From assembly GCA_947038745.1 (NCBI GenBank), contig CAMQXE010000023.1, positions 1 through 10,269 on the forward strand: a stretch of 10,269 nt of DNA. The letters run 5' to 3'. Positions 1-7,143 of the stretch are shown here, one piece after another. The notes beneath the pieces were generated by a model that worked only from the letters and a program-made list of their open reading frames with translations, did not search any database and was not told where the DNA came from. The first letter of the stretch is position 1. Each line of letters begins with the position of its first letter. A program made the translations under genes and the position numbers. Source of the stretch: an uncultured Propionibacteriaceae bacterium. GTDB lineage: Bacteria > Actinomycetota > Actinomycetes > Propionibacteriales > Propionibacteriaceae.

Positions 1-1
1 C

Positions 2-910
2 GGGCGTTCGGTCATTATCGGTATTCCGCGTAATATCGAAGGTGCTAAGTTCCCAAGCTACTCCCCGATGCGCAAAGTATATCCAGACGGCTATTCCTGC
101 CCGGATCATTCCTGCATGATTAACGCCATAAATACCGATGTCGAGCAAAACTATCGGGATAAGTATCCGAACTCGAAACATCCTGGTATCGCTGCGACAA
201 CCGAGGCTATTGAGTACCTGACTGGGTTAGATGTGAATTACACCGTAATCGTCGATCTTAATGGTTTCTCTGGTCTAGTTGATGCAGTCGGTGGCATCGA
301 TATCACGCTCAATAAAGCTATCGTTATCTTCTGGGTTAATGATGTCATTGGCGGTACCCCACGCAAAACGATTGGGCCAGGAAAAGTACACCTCAATGGC
401 ACCGATACTCTCGATCTAGCTCGCGTGCGGCATGATTCCAATGACTTCGTGCGCATGACACGTCAGAAGTGCATCATGAACGCCATGCTGACCCAACTTG
501 ATCCCAAGACGGTCTTGGCAAAGTTCACCGATATTGCCAATGCTGGTGCCGGCATCGTGGAGTCAGACGTACCTGCGAGTGAAGCTGGATATTTGGTTAA
601 GCTGGCGCAGAAAGCCAAATCATTGCCGATCCAAACAATCCAGCTCATTCCACCCTTGCTGTGGCCTGGGGATCCTAATTATGACGATGCTCACCAGGCA
701 ATTCGCGATCAGATAGCTGCTTCAGCGGCTTTGGACGATTCGCATCCTGCTCCGGCTTCGCAAGCTCCAGCAGCACCAGCTGCACCTGCCTCGCATACGG
801 AGGCTACGACTACCCAGGGTGCAGCTCCGGAGGCAACTCAAACGACTGATGTCACCGAGGCTGGAGCCTCAACGTCGGATAACCTCACTGAGACTTGTTC
901 GGCTTTCTAA
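2..910 (+). CDS. LCP (LytR-CpsA-Psr) family cell-wall glycopolymer ligase, 5' end missing
   Basis: The reading frame is open from the left edge, so the start, signal anchor and first part of the LCP domain lie outside the window; 302 residues remain. LCP proteins work on the outer face of the membrane and transfer lipid-linked glycopolymers to peptidoglycan. Visible family signs are the IPRN segment near the edge (the actinobacterial counterpart of IPRD), a following CPDHSC Cys pair, the GLDVNYTVIVDLNGFSGLVD block, the VGGIDI block, and the arginine-rich motif LARVRHDSNDFVRMTRQ, whose Arg and Asp residues bind the lipid pyrophosphate in characterised members. The last 55 or so residues are Ala/Pro/Thr-rich low complexity, with no LytR_C domain. 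The gene ends tail-to-tail with a 4-base overlap against the TIGR03089 gene. M. tuberculosis has an LCP gene (cpsA, Rv3267) in the equivalent neighbourhood, which supports a role in joining envelope polysaccharide to the wall. The actual glycan is unknown. Confidence 0.9.
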   Translation, partial: GRSVIIGIPRNIEGAKFPSYSPMRKVYPDGYSCPDHSCMINAINTDVEQNYRDKYPNSKHPGIAATTEAIEYLTGLDVNYTVIVDLNGFSGLVDAVGGIDITLNKAIVIFWVNDVIGGTPRKTIGPGKVHLNGTDTLDLARVRHDSNDFVRMTRQKCIMNAMLTQLDPKTVLAKFTDIANAGAGIVESDVPASEAGYLVKLAQKAKSLPIQTIQLIPPLLWPGDPNYDDAHQAIRDQIAASAALDDSHPAPASQAPAAPAAPASHTEATTTQGAAPEATQTTDVTEAGASTSDNLTETCSAF

Positions 911-1569
911 ACCGCTTTTTCGTTTGTACGAATGGCATCGAGGTCGCCGGATTCGACCAGAACTGCTGAACCTCCGGTAGCTAATGGGCGCAGGATCGCT
1001 TCACGGATCGCTGTCCAAGGATCGACAGCGGTTACTAAGCGACGCTCAGGCGCCCCGGAAAAATTACTGAGGTCACCAAATAGCATCATGGCCGAGTCGT
1101 CCTGCCACAGCTCGCTAGCTGCTGATAGCGGCTCAGCCTTATGCGCGTCGGGCTGCATGAGTACTTCAGCGAAATCAGTCAGCCCAGGTGCAAGTCCGGC
1201 TACACGTAAACCGAGCGGATGCATGGAGGCCACGACATTTGCCCCGACAAGTTCAGCGCGCTCGGCTGTGGCTACGCAAAGATCCCCAGCGACCGCGGAC
1301 GGGGTGACTCCGGCTTGCCAACAGCCCAATACCCAGGCCAGCGTGGCCCAATGGATCGGACGAGTGTTAGCCAGATCAAGGTGGATGTATTGGCCGGGGG
1401 CTATGTCTTCTTCCTCCAAGAACCAGGCAATCTTGTTCGCCCAGTTCGCAACCGTGACAGCGGATAACTCAACCCGAGAATTATTGAGGTCGTAGAGCGT
1501 CCATAGCGGCCCCGCAGCATTAGTGCGCAGACGTTGTTGTAGCTGGGTGATCGGCGAGGGAACAGACAT
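907..1569 (-). CDS. TIGR03089 family protein (AMP-binding-like, no adenylation core)
   Basis: This 220-residue protein matches what I know of TIGR03089, an actinobacterial single-copy family with faint similarity to the N-terminal part of AMP-binding (acyl-CoA synthetase-like) enzymes. Residues about 35-95 carry the family-like pattern: a helix with an aromatic/aliphatic face, then DIAPGQYIHLDLANTRP, then a hydrophobic stretch ending in WQAGVTPS. That resembles the 'G..pGd.V.....N' and 'kAG....P' blocks of adenylating enzymes. The Ser/Thr/Gly-rich ATP loop and the C-terminal catalytic subdomain are absent, and the length is less than half that of a true synthetase, so catalysis is unlikely. 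The function is unknown. The ATG at 1567-1569 is preceded by TAGGGT and six bases, suggesting a leaderless transcript. It is divergent from manC across 29 bp, and its stop codon overlaps that of the LCP gene. Confidence 0.85.
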   Translation of the reverse strand: MSVPSPITQLQQRLRTNAAGPLWTLYDLNNSRVELSAVTVANWANKIAWFLEEEDIAPGQYIHLDLANTRPIHWATLAWVLGCWQAGVTPSAVAGDLCVATAERAELVGANVVASMHPLGLRVAGLAPGLTDFAEVLMQPDAHKAEPLSAASELWQDDSAMMLFGDLSNFSGAPERRLVTAVDPWTAIREAILRPLATGGSAVLVESGDLDAIRTNEKAV

Positions 1570-1575
1570 AGTGCA

Positions 1576-1581
1576 ACCCTA
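1576..1581 (-). promoter_or_regulatory. Putative -10 element TAGGGT for the TIGR03089 gene
   Basis: Read on the minus strand, TAGGGT is followed by TGCACT and then the ATG. A TANNNT hexamer six bases before the start codon is the usual geometry of actinobacterial leaderless transcripts. The AGGG inside it could instead act as a ribosome binding site, so the call is not certain. No convincing -35 is visible; any -35 would lie in the first codons of manC. Confidence 0.55.
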
Positions 1582-1586
1582 ATGTC

Positions 1587-1592
1587 TAGGCT
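1587..1592 (+). promoter_or_regulatory. Putative -10 element TAGGCT for manC
   Basis: TAGGCT is followed by six bases (GGTTTC) and the ATG of manC. The identical hexamer at the identical distance precedes manB at the other end of the window. This fits a leaderless transcript starting at or next to the A of ATG. The AGG within it sits 8 bases from ATG and could alternatively be a weak ribosome binding site. No clear -35 is seen. Confidence 0.6.
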
Positions 1593-1598
1593 GGTTTC

Positions 1599-2675
1599 AT
1601 GCGTTATGTCGTAATTATGGCCGGTGGTTCAGGGACTCGGCTTTGGCCGTTGTCGCGCAAGGGCATGCCTAAGCAGTTTCTCCACCTCGTTAATGGAAAG
1701 AGCTTGCTGCGGTTGGCTTACGAGCGAGTCTCTGGGTTAGTTCCTGATGCGAATATCCTTATCTGCACTGGAGCTGCTTATCTGGATGTGGTTGCTGCTG
1801 AGCTGCCTGAATTGCCTCGGGAAAATCTACTTGGGGAACCGGTAGGTCGCGATTCGCTCAATGCTGTGGCTTGGCCATGTGCAGTATTGGCTCAGCGTGA
1901 TGCGGATGCCGTGGTTGCGTTCCTCTCCGCAGATCAGATTATTGAGCCGATTTCAGCATTCCAAAAAACGTTGGATCAGGCATATGCCGTGGCTCAGGCT
2001 GACCCGCTAGCACTCGTCACGTTGGGTGTAATTCCGACGTCGGCCCATACCGGCATGGGCTACCTTCATCGGGGTGAGGAACTTGAAGGCTTTGCTGGTT
2101 GCTGTGCCGTCAGCGAGTTCCGAGAGAAGCCAGATACCCAAACTGCGCAGCGTTATCTTGATAGCGGTCAGTACTGGTGGAACTCTGGCATGTTCGTCTG
2201 GCGTGCGAGCACGCTGCTGGCGCAGCTTGAGGTCTTACTTCCCGAAACTCATGCTTCGGTACTTGAGCTAGCTGATCATCCTGAACTGGCTCATAAGATT
2301 TACCCGACCTTAATGAAGACCAGTATCGATTTTGGGGTTATGGAGCCAGTGAGCCATGGCCGCGCTAGCGCACATGTCGTTGCCTGCCCGTTGCCAACAA
2401 GTTTCCATGATGTTGGTGGATATGCTGCTTTGGCTGAACAACTAAGCCATGATGAGAGCGGCAATGCCATTGAGGGTCTAGTCGCCATGCTCGATGGTTC
2501 AGGAAATCTGATCCTTAATCGCAGGCCAGGCCATCTTGTGGCGACGTCAGGGCTGACGGACATGATCGTGGTGCATACCGACGAGATCACGCTGGTATGC
2601 CCGATTAGCGATGCGCAGCGGGTCAAAGACCTTGTCACTTGTGCTGGCAGTATTGCTGGCCCAGAGTTTCAGTAG
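1599..2675 (+). CDS. manC: Mannose-1-phosphate guanylyltransferase (GDP-mannose synthesis)
   Basis: The enzyme joins mannose-1-phosphate and GTP to give GDP-mannose and pyrophosphate in the cytoplasm. The 358-residue product has the nucleotidyltransferase signature GGSGTRLWPLSRKGMPKQF at residues 9-27, including the pyrophosphorylase Arg and Lys. It also has FREKP at 174-178, WNSGMF at 194-199 and a DVGGY segment at 271-275 that corresponds to the usual D-[VL]-G-[ST]-W. The block usually read as PADH is SADQ here (110-113). The protein stops after the nucleotidyltransferase and a short left-handed-helix-like tail, so it is monofunctional and has no C-terminal phosphomannose isomerase domain. 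This matches the short actinobacterial form (M. tuberculosis manB, Rv3264c). It is divergent from TIGR03089 and is followed after 16 bp by a membrane protein gene, probably cotranscribed. The symbol manC follows general bacterial usage. Confidence 0.93.
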   Translation: MRYVVIMAGGSGTRLWPLSRKGMPKQFLHLVNGKSLLRLAYERVSGLVPDANILICTGAAYLDVVAAELPELPRENLLGEPVGRDSLNAVAWPCAVLAQRDADAVVAFLSADQIIEPISAFQKTLDQAYAVAQADPLALVTLGVIPTSAHTGMGYLHRGEELEGFAGCCAVSEFREKPDTQTAQRYLDSGQYWWNSGMFVWRASTLLAQLEVLLPETHASVLELADHPELAHKIYPTLMKTSIDFGVMEPVSHGRASAHVVACPLPTSFHDVGGYAALAEQLSHDESGNAIEGLVAMLDGSGNLILNRRPGHLVATSGLTDMIVVHTDEITLVCPISDAQRVKDLVTCAGSIAGPEFQ

Positions 2676-2691
2676 CAGAAGGACGATATTC

Positions 2692-3417
2692 ATGGAAAAT
2701 CCAACGATTGTTGCGCTAAAGCGTTTTCGTGAGCCGGCAGCATGGATCGGGCTAGCCGTGATTGCGATAAATATTGCAGTCAGTGTTCTGCGGATGGTGC
2801 AGCGTGCTGGTGAATCATCGCTACTCAATGCAATGCGTTCTGAAGGTGGCAGCGTCATGGGTATTGTGGCGTTGGTTTTTGTACTTATCTTGGTGGGGGC
2901 CTGCGTGCTATGGCCAGAGCCAAGTAAACATGCTCACATAATTGCTGTAGTAGCTGCCGTCATTGTAATAATCGGTACAGTTTTGACCCTAGCAAATCTG
3001 GTCGCAGGAATAATGATTTCGCGAGGATTCGGGGCCTTCCTTGAGATCATCGGTGGAGGTACCGATCTAGCGCTCAAAGTCGTGATCGCAGTGCTTTTTA
3101 TGTATTTTTCTCGACGGCTCCAGCGAGGCATGACGCCATTGGGCACTGCGGCGCCCGATCAGCAGGAGACGGTATCAACGGTTCCGCGTAGCGCGGCTGG
3201 TGCCAGATGGGGTAGTGCCGCCGATGCGCTTGCAGGTCAGCAAGCACAGTGGGGTGACCAGATTCCAGGGGCTGGGTGGAACCGATCGGGTTCTACTGCG
3301 CAGGCTGAATTGACGCAAGCTCCAGCAGCTCCAGCGAAGCAAACTGAGGTAGTCCAACCAGCGGCAGCTGAAGGCCCAGCGGCGACGGCTTCGCGGGGCC
3401 TCTGGGAAGCACAGTAA
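2692..3417 (+). CDS. Four-helix membrane protein of unknown function with a Gln/Ala/Pro-rich tail
   Basis: I do not recognise a named family. The product is 241 residues. Hydrophobic segments lie at about 16-36, 53-74, 81-108 and 115-140, predicting four membrane helices with a short basic N-terminus inside. Residues from about 141 to the end form a hydrophilic tail rich in Ala, Gln, Pro and Gly, with several Trp residues and a terminal LWEAQ. The ATG at 2692 was chosen because AAGGA sits at 2679-2683, eight bases upstream. An in-frame start at 2611 lies inside manC and has no ribosome binding site. The gap to manC is only 16 bp, so the two genes are likely one operon, tying this protein by position to GDP-mannose production. 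A role in the membrane use of mannose donors is possible but unsupported by any motif. Confidence 0.8.
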   Translation: MENPTIVALKRFREPAAWIGLAVIAINIAVSVLRMVQRAGESSLLNAMRSEGGSVMGIVALVFVLILVGACVLWPEPSKHAHIIAVVAAVIVIIGTVLTLANLVAGIMISRGFGAFLEIIGGGTDLALKVVIAVLFMYFSRRLQRGMTPLGTAAPDQQETVSTVPRSAAGARWGSAADALAGQQAQWGDQIPGAGWNRSGSTAQAELTQAPAAPAKQTEVVQPAAAEGPAATASRGLWEAQ

Positions 3418-3460
3418 GAAAAAAGTTTCGGCGTGTCGCTTGCGAATTTCTCAAACTGGC

Positions 3461-3489
3461 TTGACGAGTAGCCTTTGTGCGGTTGTAAT
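3461..3489 (+). promoter_or_regulatory. Putative whiB2 promoter: TTGACG-N17-TGTAAT
   Basis: TTGACG (3461-3466) and TGTAAT (3484-3489) are separated by exactly 17 bases and differ from the housekeeping consensus by one base each. This is the best sigma70-like promoter in the window. Transcription would begin near 3496, giving a leader of about 55 bases before the whiB2 ATG. The -10 lies inside a perfect 10-bp palindrome, TGTAATTACA (3484-3493). Confidence 0.65.
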
Positions 3490-3549
3490 TACACCGTTGT
3501 GGTTTGCGGGGGTGGGCTACTTCATCGAGATTAAGCGAGAGGGGATCGA

Positions 3550-3801
3550 ATGATGCTGGAGTTATTCTCCGCTGAGGATGATGGAATCCTTGGTTGGCAG
3601 GAGCGTGCTTTGTGCGCACAAACGGATCCTGAGGCATTCTTTCCGGAAAAGGGCGGATCGACTCGTGAGGCTAAGAAGGTTTGCCTGTCTTGTGACGTGC
3701 GAAGCGAGTGCCTTAGCTATGCCCTGGCCCATGATGAGCGCTTCGGTATCTGGGGTGGTTTATCCGAGCGGGAGCGGCGCAAATTGCGCAAACTAGCCTG
3801 A
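3550..3801 (+). CDS. whiB2: WhiB2-type iron-sulfur transcriptional regulator
   Basis: This 83-residue protein has the complete WhiB architecture: four cysteines at 22, 45, 48 and 54 that hold a [4Fe-4S] cluster, the GIWGG turn at 66-70, and a basic C-terminal stretch (ERERRKLRK) that contacts DNA. The motif ALCAQTDPEAFFPEKGG around the first Cys is characteristic of the WhiB2/WhmD branch, which is linked to septation in Mycobacterium and Streptomyces. WhiB proteins usually act by binding the primary sigma factor region 4. The first of two adjacent ATGs is taken because AGAGGGG (3538-3544) is well spaced from it; the second ATG at 3553 is also possible. The gene appears to have its own promoter, and its position between manC and the manB end is shared with mycobacteria. 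Confidence 0.95.
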   Translation: MMLELFSAEDDGILGWQERALCAQTDPEAFFPEKGGSTREAKKVCLSCDVRSECLSYALAHDERFGIWGGLSERERRKLRKLA

Positions 3802-3829
3802 AAATAATCAGCTAATTCTCAGATTTAGT

Positions 3830-3859
3830 TTGAGGTACTGCATGCCCGCCAGTTAGTCT
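3830..3859 (+). promoter_or_regulatory. Possible promoter for the GT2/DUF5719 operon: TTGAGG-N18-TAGTCT
   Basis: TTGAGG (3830-3835) and TAGTCT (3854-3859) are spaced by 18 bases in the 111-bp gap after whiB2. The match is moderate. Transcription would start near 3866, immediately at the inverted repeat. Read-through from whiB2 is also possible because no strong terminator is seen in the gap. Confidence 0.4.
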
Positions 3860-3866
3860 GGGTCTG

Positions 3867-3883
3867 GTGAAATCTACTTTCAC
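3867..3883 (+). promoter_or_regulatory. Perfect inverted repeat GTGAAA-N5-TTTCAC, candidate operator or leader hairpin
   Basis: The six-base arms are perfect and the spacer is TCTAC. It lies just downstream of the possible -10 at 3854-3859 and 30 bases before the GT2 start codon. The position suits a repressor site at the transcription start. The stem is A/T-rich and no T-run follows, so a terminator is unlikely. The binding protein is unknown. Confidence 0.4.
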
Positions 3884-3912
3884 GATCCTGTTCCATTATC
3901 AAAGGCGTGTTC

Positions 3913-6900
3913 ATGACTTCTGATCCCATGGCGCTCGTCGAAGACGGCGACGATTGGTTTGCTGATGCCAGCGAACATATTGATCCACGTGAGGGTATGT
4001 GGGACTGGGTTGATGATGATACGAGCGAACCTGAGATCTCTTTGACCGGTCACGATGTGTTGGCTGTTCTGGTGACGCGTGATGCCCAGGACTGGTTGCC
4101 ACGTACGATAGAGGGGCTAGGGGCGCTCCAGCACCAGCCAACGCGCTTGATCGCGATAGATAACGTTTCTCGTGACGAAACTGATGCTGTACTAGCGGCA
4201 GCTAAAGCTGACGGCATACTTGATGCCGTATACAAGGGCGACGCAGACTGGGGATTTGGTGAAGCCATTGACTCCGCAATAGCTCTCGATGCCCAGGCAG
4301 CTCCAGCACATGGACAAGAACTTAAAAAAGCTGAGTGGCTTTGGCTGCTCCATGATGATGCTGTTCCCGCTCCAGACGCATTGCGTTACCTTATTGAACA
4401 AGGTGTACGCAAAGACGACATAGCGGTTGTTGTTCCGATGCTTATGCAGGCGATGCGTCGTGGCGGGGCTAGCCAAATCAGCGAATTGGGTACGTCAATT
4501 ACCGCTACTGGTGTACGCCAACTCAGCTTGGAACAAGGAGAAATCAACCAGGGCCAATACGAATCGTCGGCGGTGCTGGGCAGCTCTACTTGCGGTTTGC
4601 TAGTCCGACGCTCTGCATGGGATGAACTCGGTGGTTTTTCGACTGCAATTCCGCGCTTCCGAGACGGTACTGAATTTGGCTGGCGAGCAAACTTAGCTGG
4701 TTACCAGGTCGTGACGGCACCTAAAGCGATTATCGAGCATCGTCAGGTCGGACGAGCCGGGTTGCGCCGCGGAGTTCCGCACCCGACCGTTGATGACCGT
4801 GTCTACGGCATGATGACGGTAGCGGCGCATCACCACGGTGTTGGTGGAGCGCTATCGACTATCTGGCTGGTTCTCGCAACGTTGCTACGGGCGCTGGGCT
4901 TCTTGCTGGGTAAAGCACCTGGGCGCGCCATGGATGAATTACGTGCAGCAAGACTGTTCCTAGGCAGCGGTAATAAAGTACGAAGACTGCGTTCTCGAAT
5001 CAATAAAATTGATACGACTCACGAGTCTGTAGAGCGAGTGCAGTCGCTACGCCCGCGCTGGTATGCAGCGGTGACTAACCTAGGAAACCTCATCGCGACA
5101 GAAGCCAGCGATTGGTGGAATGACACCTTTGGTACATCGTCATCAAGTACCTCTATCGACGATCTCATGGGTGATGATTTTGCTACCCATCGCGACACTA
5201 AGCGTCGTCGTCCATGGCTGTTACCCACAACTGTGACCTTCCTCTTGCTGTTCTTGCTCTCCCTTTTGGCTGGGCGCAATATCTATGGTGGGGGGCACCT
5301 GACTAGCTGGCATCTGCTACCAGCTCCAGATACTCTCTCCGCGCTCTATCAGAGCTATCTTGACCCCATCGCTGGTGCGCCACGAGAGACAGCTCCGCCA
5401 TGGGTAGGGCTTGTGGCCTTATGCTCGACGTTATTTGCAGGTCAGCCAGAATGGTTTATTGCAACGCTATTCATTTTTGCGGTGCCATTGTCGGCGCTAT
5501 CTGGCTACGCCTTCCTCCGGCAGGTAGCTGGTGACCGTCGTGCACGCCTAGTTGGTGCAGTGCTCTATGGAACGCTGCCTGCACTGCTGGGGGCAGTAAG
5601 CCGTGGGCAGCTCGGCATCATTGTCTGGGCAATCGTTGTTCCGCTCCTTGGCGTAGCAGTCTTAACATGGCGTCGCCGTGGCACGGCTGGATATGAATCG
5701 TGGCGTGGAGCTTTCCAAGTGGCTCTGTGCTTGACAGTCTTAGCTTCATTTACCCCGCTGATCTTAGTGTTCGCGCTCATCGTGGCCATCGTGGCAGCGC
5801 TACGCAGCCGTCGAATGGCTCAAATCATGCGTATCTGTGTAGCTCTGCTTGTACCGACTTTGCTGCTCTCCCCATGGATTCCAACACTGCTTGCTCACCC
5901 TGGACGTATCTTCACTGGTGATGATCCAGTCCTGGATGGAATGGCCACGGTTAATGGCCCGCTGCTGTTCTTGGGCCGTACTCCCGGTGAGGGGCTTCCA
6001 GCGCTATGGCTTTCGGCGACAGTATTTGGTGTGGTCTGGCTATTGGCTCTTGCTGGCATGGTGCTACGGCCATATTTGGTGCGGGTTTGGGTTGGGACGA
6101 GCTTGGGAGCTTTTGCTTTCGCTATCGTGCTGACCAAGCTAGTTGTAGTAGTCCCGCCTGCTGGCAGTGCAACACGCCCAGCGGCAGGCCTATGGCTGCT
6201 TTTGGCCTTCGCTGCACTCATCGCTGCCGCAGCGGTTGGTTTCGAGGAAGTCGCCTCAACTTTGGCCACGCGTAGCTTTGGTTTATTGCAGGGCCTGACT
6301 ATTTTGGCGTTGTTGGGCTCAGTAGTCGTCGTTGCTATGGGCACGCTGTGGTGGGTCAAGGCTGGTATGGGGGCGCCTATGCAGCGCACAACCTTCACCT
6401 CCCAACCGTCATACGTTCGTCAAGCTCAGACGCAGAACTACCAAGTACGTTCACTAGTCATCGATTTGGGTAACGCTGATCCTTCGTGGGATGTCAAAGA
6501 AGGCGATGGTACTCGTCTAGGAGACGGCGAACGAGGACCGGCATTTGGCGGAGCGCAGGCCCCCATTGATATGACGCGTGAAGCTGTTGCCGATATTGCT
6601 TCAGGGCGTTCTGACGATGCCCTTGCTGAGCGACTAAGCCAGCTCGGTATTGGTTACATCACTGTGCGAAATGGCTCATCTGACGCTTTAGCAGCGGTGA
6701 ATGCTATCCCTGGTTTGATGGCACCTACTGGTGAAGAGTCCTCACGGACCTGGAGAGTTTCTGCCACTCCATCAAGAGCAGTTGTTGCTGCGACTGGTGA
6801 GAAGCAGCCGGTGAACCCTGATGGAACCGAGATAGCTGCTGGCTCACCGGCGCGACAGCTCATTATCAGCGCTCCTGCCGATCCGCGTTGGCGAGCAACT

Positions 6901-7143
6901 CTCAACGGGCAGCAGCTAGAAATGGTGCCTGGGGATGATGATGATTTCCGGCAGTACTTCGCCGTTGGCGAACGTTCTGGGGTAATTAAGTATGAACTCG
7001 TAGCACACCCATGGTGGGCGCTGGCACAGTTGCTAGGGCTTCTTGTCCTGATCGTGTTGGTATTCCCCTCGCTTCGTCGAACTGAGACGCGAGATCCCGC
7101 CCAATACGCGCGCCGTGCGGCGCGACTGGAGGAGCAAGACTAG
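3913..7143 (+). CDS. Large membrane-bound family 2 glycosyltransferase
   Basis: This 1076-residue protein begins with an acidic leader. A cytoplasmic GT2 (GT-A fold) domain follows at about 47-290: a VLAVLVTRDAQDWL entry strand, AIDNVS, the LLHDDA metal/donor motif (Asp148-Asp149), and EFGWR at 254-258 with His276 further on. One hydrophobic segment lies near 311-333, then a hydrophilic linker to 430. About ten membrane helices follow between 435 and 815, then an exported domain (about 825-1030) and a last helix at 1034-1054. The exported domain has an ADPRWRATLNG segment like those near the end of YfhO-type membrane proteins. The membrane half may be a GT-C-like or transport module; this is inference. 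ATG 3913 is chosen because AAAGG (3901-3905) is seven bases upstream; an in-frame GTG at 3907 is too close to it. Its stop overlaps the DUF5719 start by one base. Sugar and acceptor are unknown, though GDP-mannose genes nearby make mannose a candidate. Confidence 0.88.
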   Translation: MTSDPMALVEDGDDWFADASEHIDPREGMWDWVDDDTSEPEISLTGHDVLAVLVTRDAQDWLPRTIEGLGALQHQPTRLIAIDNVSRDETDAVLAAAKADGILDAVYKGDADWGFGEAIDSAIALDAQAAPAHGQELKKAEWLWLLHDDAVPAPDALRYLIEQGVRKDDIAVVVPMLMQAMRRGGASQISELGTSITATGVRQLSLEQGEINQGQYESSAVLGSSTCGLLVRRSAWDELGGFSTAIPRFRDGTEFGWRANLAGYQVVTAPKAIIEHRQVGRAGLRRGVPHPTVDDRVYGMMTVAAHHHGVGGALSTIWLVLATLLRALGFLLGKAPGRAMDELRAARLFLGSGNKVRRLRSRINKIDTTHESVERVQSLRPRWYAAVTNLGNLIATEASDWWNDTFGTSSSSTSIDDLMGDDFATHRDTKRRRPWLLPTTVTFLLLFLLSLLAGRNIYGGGHLTSWHLLPAPDTLSALYQSYLDPIAGAPRETAPPWVGLVALCSTLFAGQPEWFIATLFIFAVPLSALSGYAFLRQVAGDRRARLVGAVLYGTLPALLGAVSRGQLGIIVWAIVVPLLGVAVLTWRRRGTAGYESWRGAFQVALCLTVLASFTPLILVFALIVAIVAALRSRRMAQIMRICVALLVPTLLLSPWIPTLLAHPGRIFTGDDPVLDGMATVNGPLLFLGRTPGEGLPALWLSATVFGVVWLLALAGMVLRPYLVRVWVGTSLGAFAFAIVLTKLVVVVPPAGSATRPAAGLWLLLAFAALIAAAAVGFEEVASTLATRSFGLLQGLTILALLGSVVVVAMGTLWWVKAGMGAPMQRTTFTSQPSYVRQAQTQNYQVRSLVIDLGNADPSWDVKEGDGTRLGDGERGPAFGGAQAPIDMTREAVADIASGRSDDALAERLSQLGIGYITVRNGSSDALAAVNAIPGLMAPTGEESSRTWRVSATPSRAVVAATGEKQPVNPDGTEIAAGSPARQLIISAPADPRWRATLNGQQLEMVPGDDDDFRQYFAVGERSGVIKYELVAHPWWALAQLLGLLVLIVLVFPSLRRTETRDPAQYARRAARLEEQD

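Noticed and set aside
932..1495. Long plus-strand open frame of 187 residues opposite TIGR03089
   Set aside because: Its composition is Ser/Arg/Ala-rich with no recognisable motif; it mirrors the codon structure of the real minus-strand gene.
2611..2691. In-frame earlier start for the membrane protein within manC
   Set aside because: It lacks a ribosome binding site and overlaps manC by 65 bases, while ATG 2692 has AAGGA at ideal spacing.
764..3334. Shared string CGCAAGCTCCAGCAGC in the tails of the LCP gene and the membrane protein
   Set aside because: Both stretches encode Gln-Ala-Pro low-complexity sequence with the same codons; a chance match from composition is more likely than a functional repeat.
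3777..3789. GCGCAAATTGCGC dyad at the end of whiB2 as a terminator
   Set aside because: The stem would have only five pairs with a three-base loop, lies inside coding sequence and lacks a following T-run.
5895..6398. Minus-strand open frame of 167 residues inside the glycosyltransferase gene
   Set aside because: Thr/Lys/Pro-rich shadow of membrane-helix codons, with no ribosome binding site and no family resemblance.
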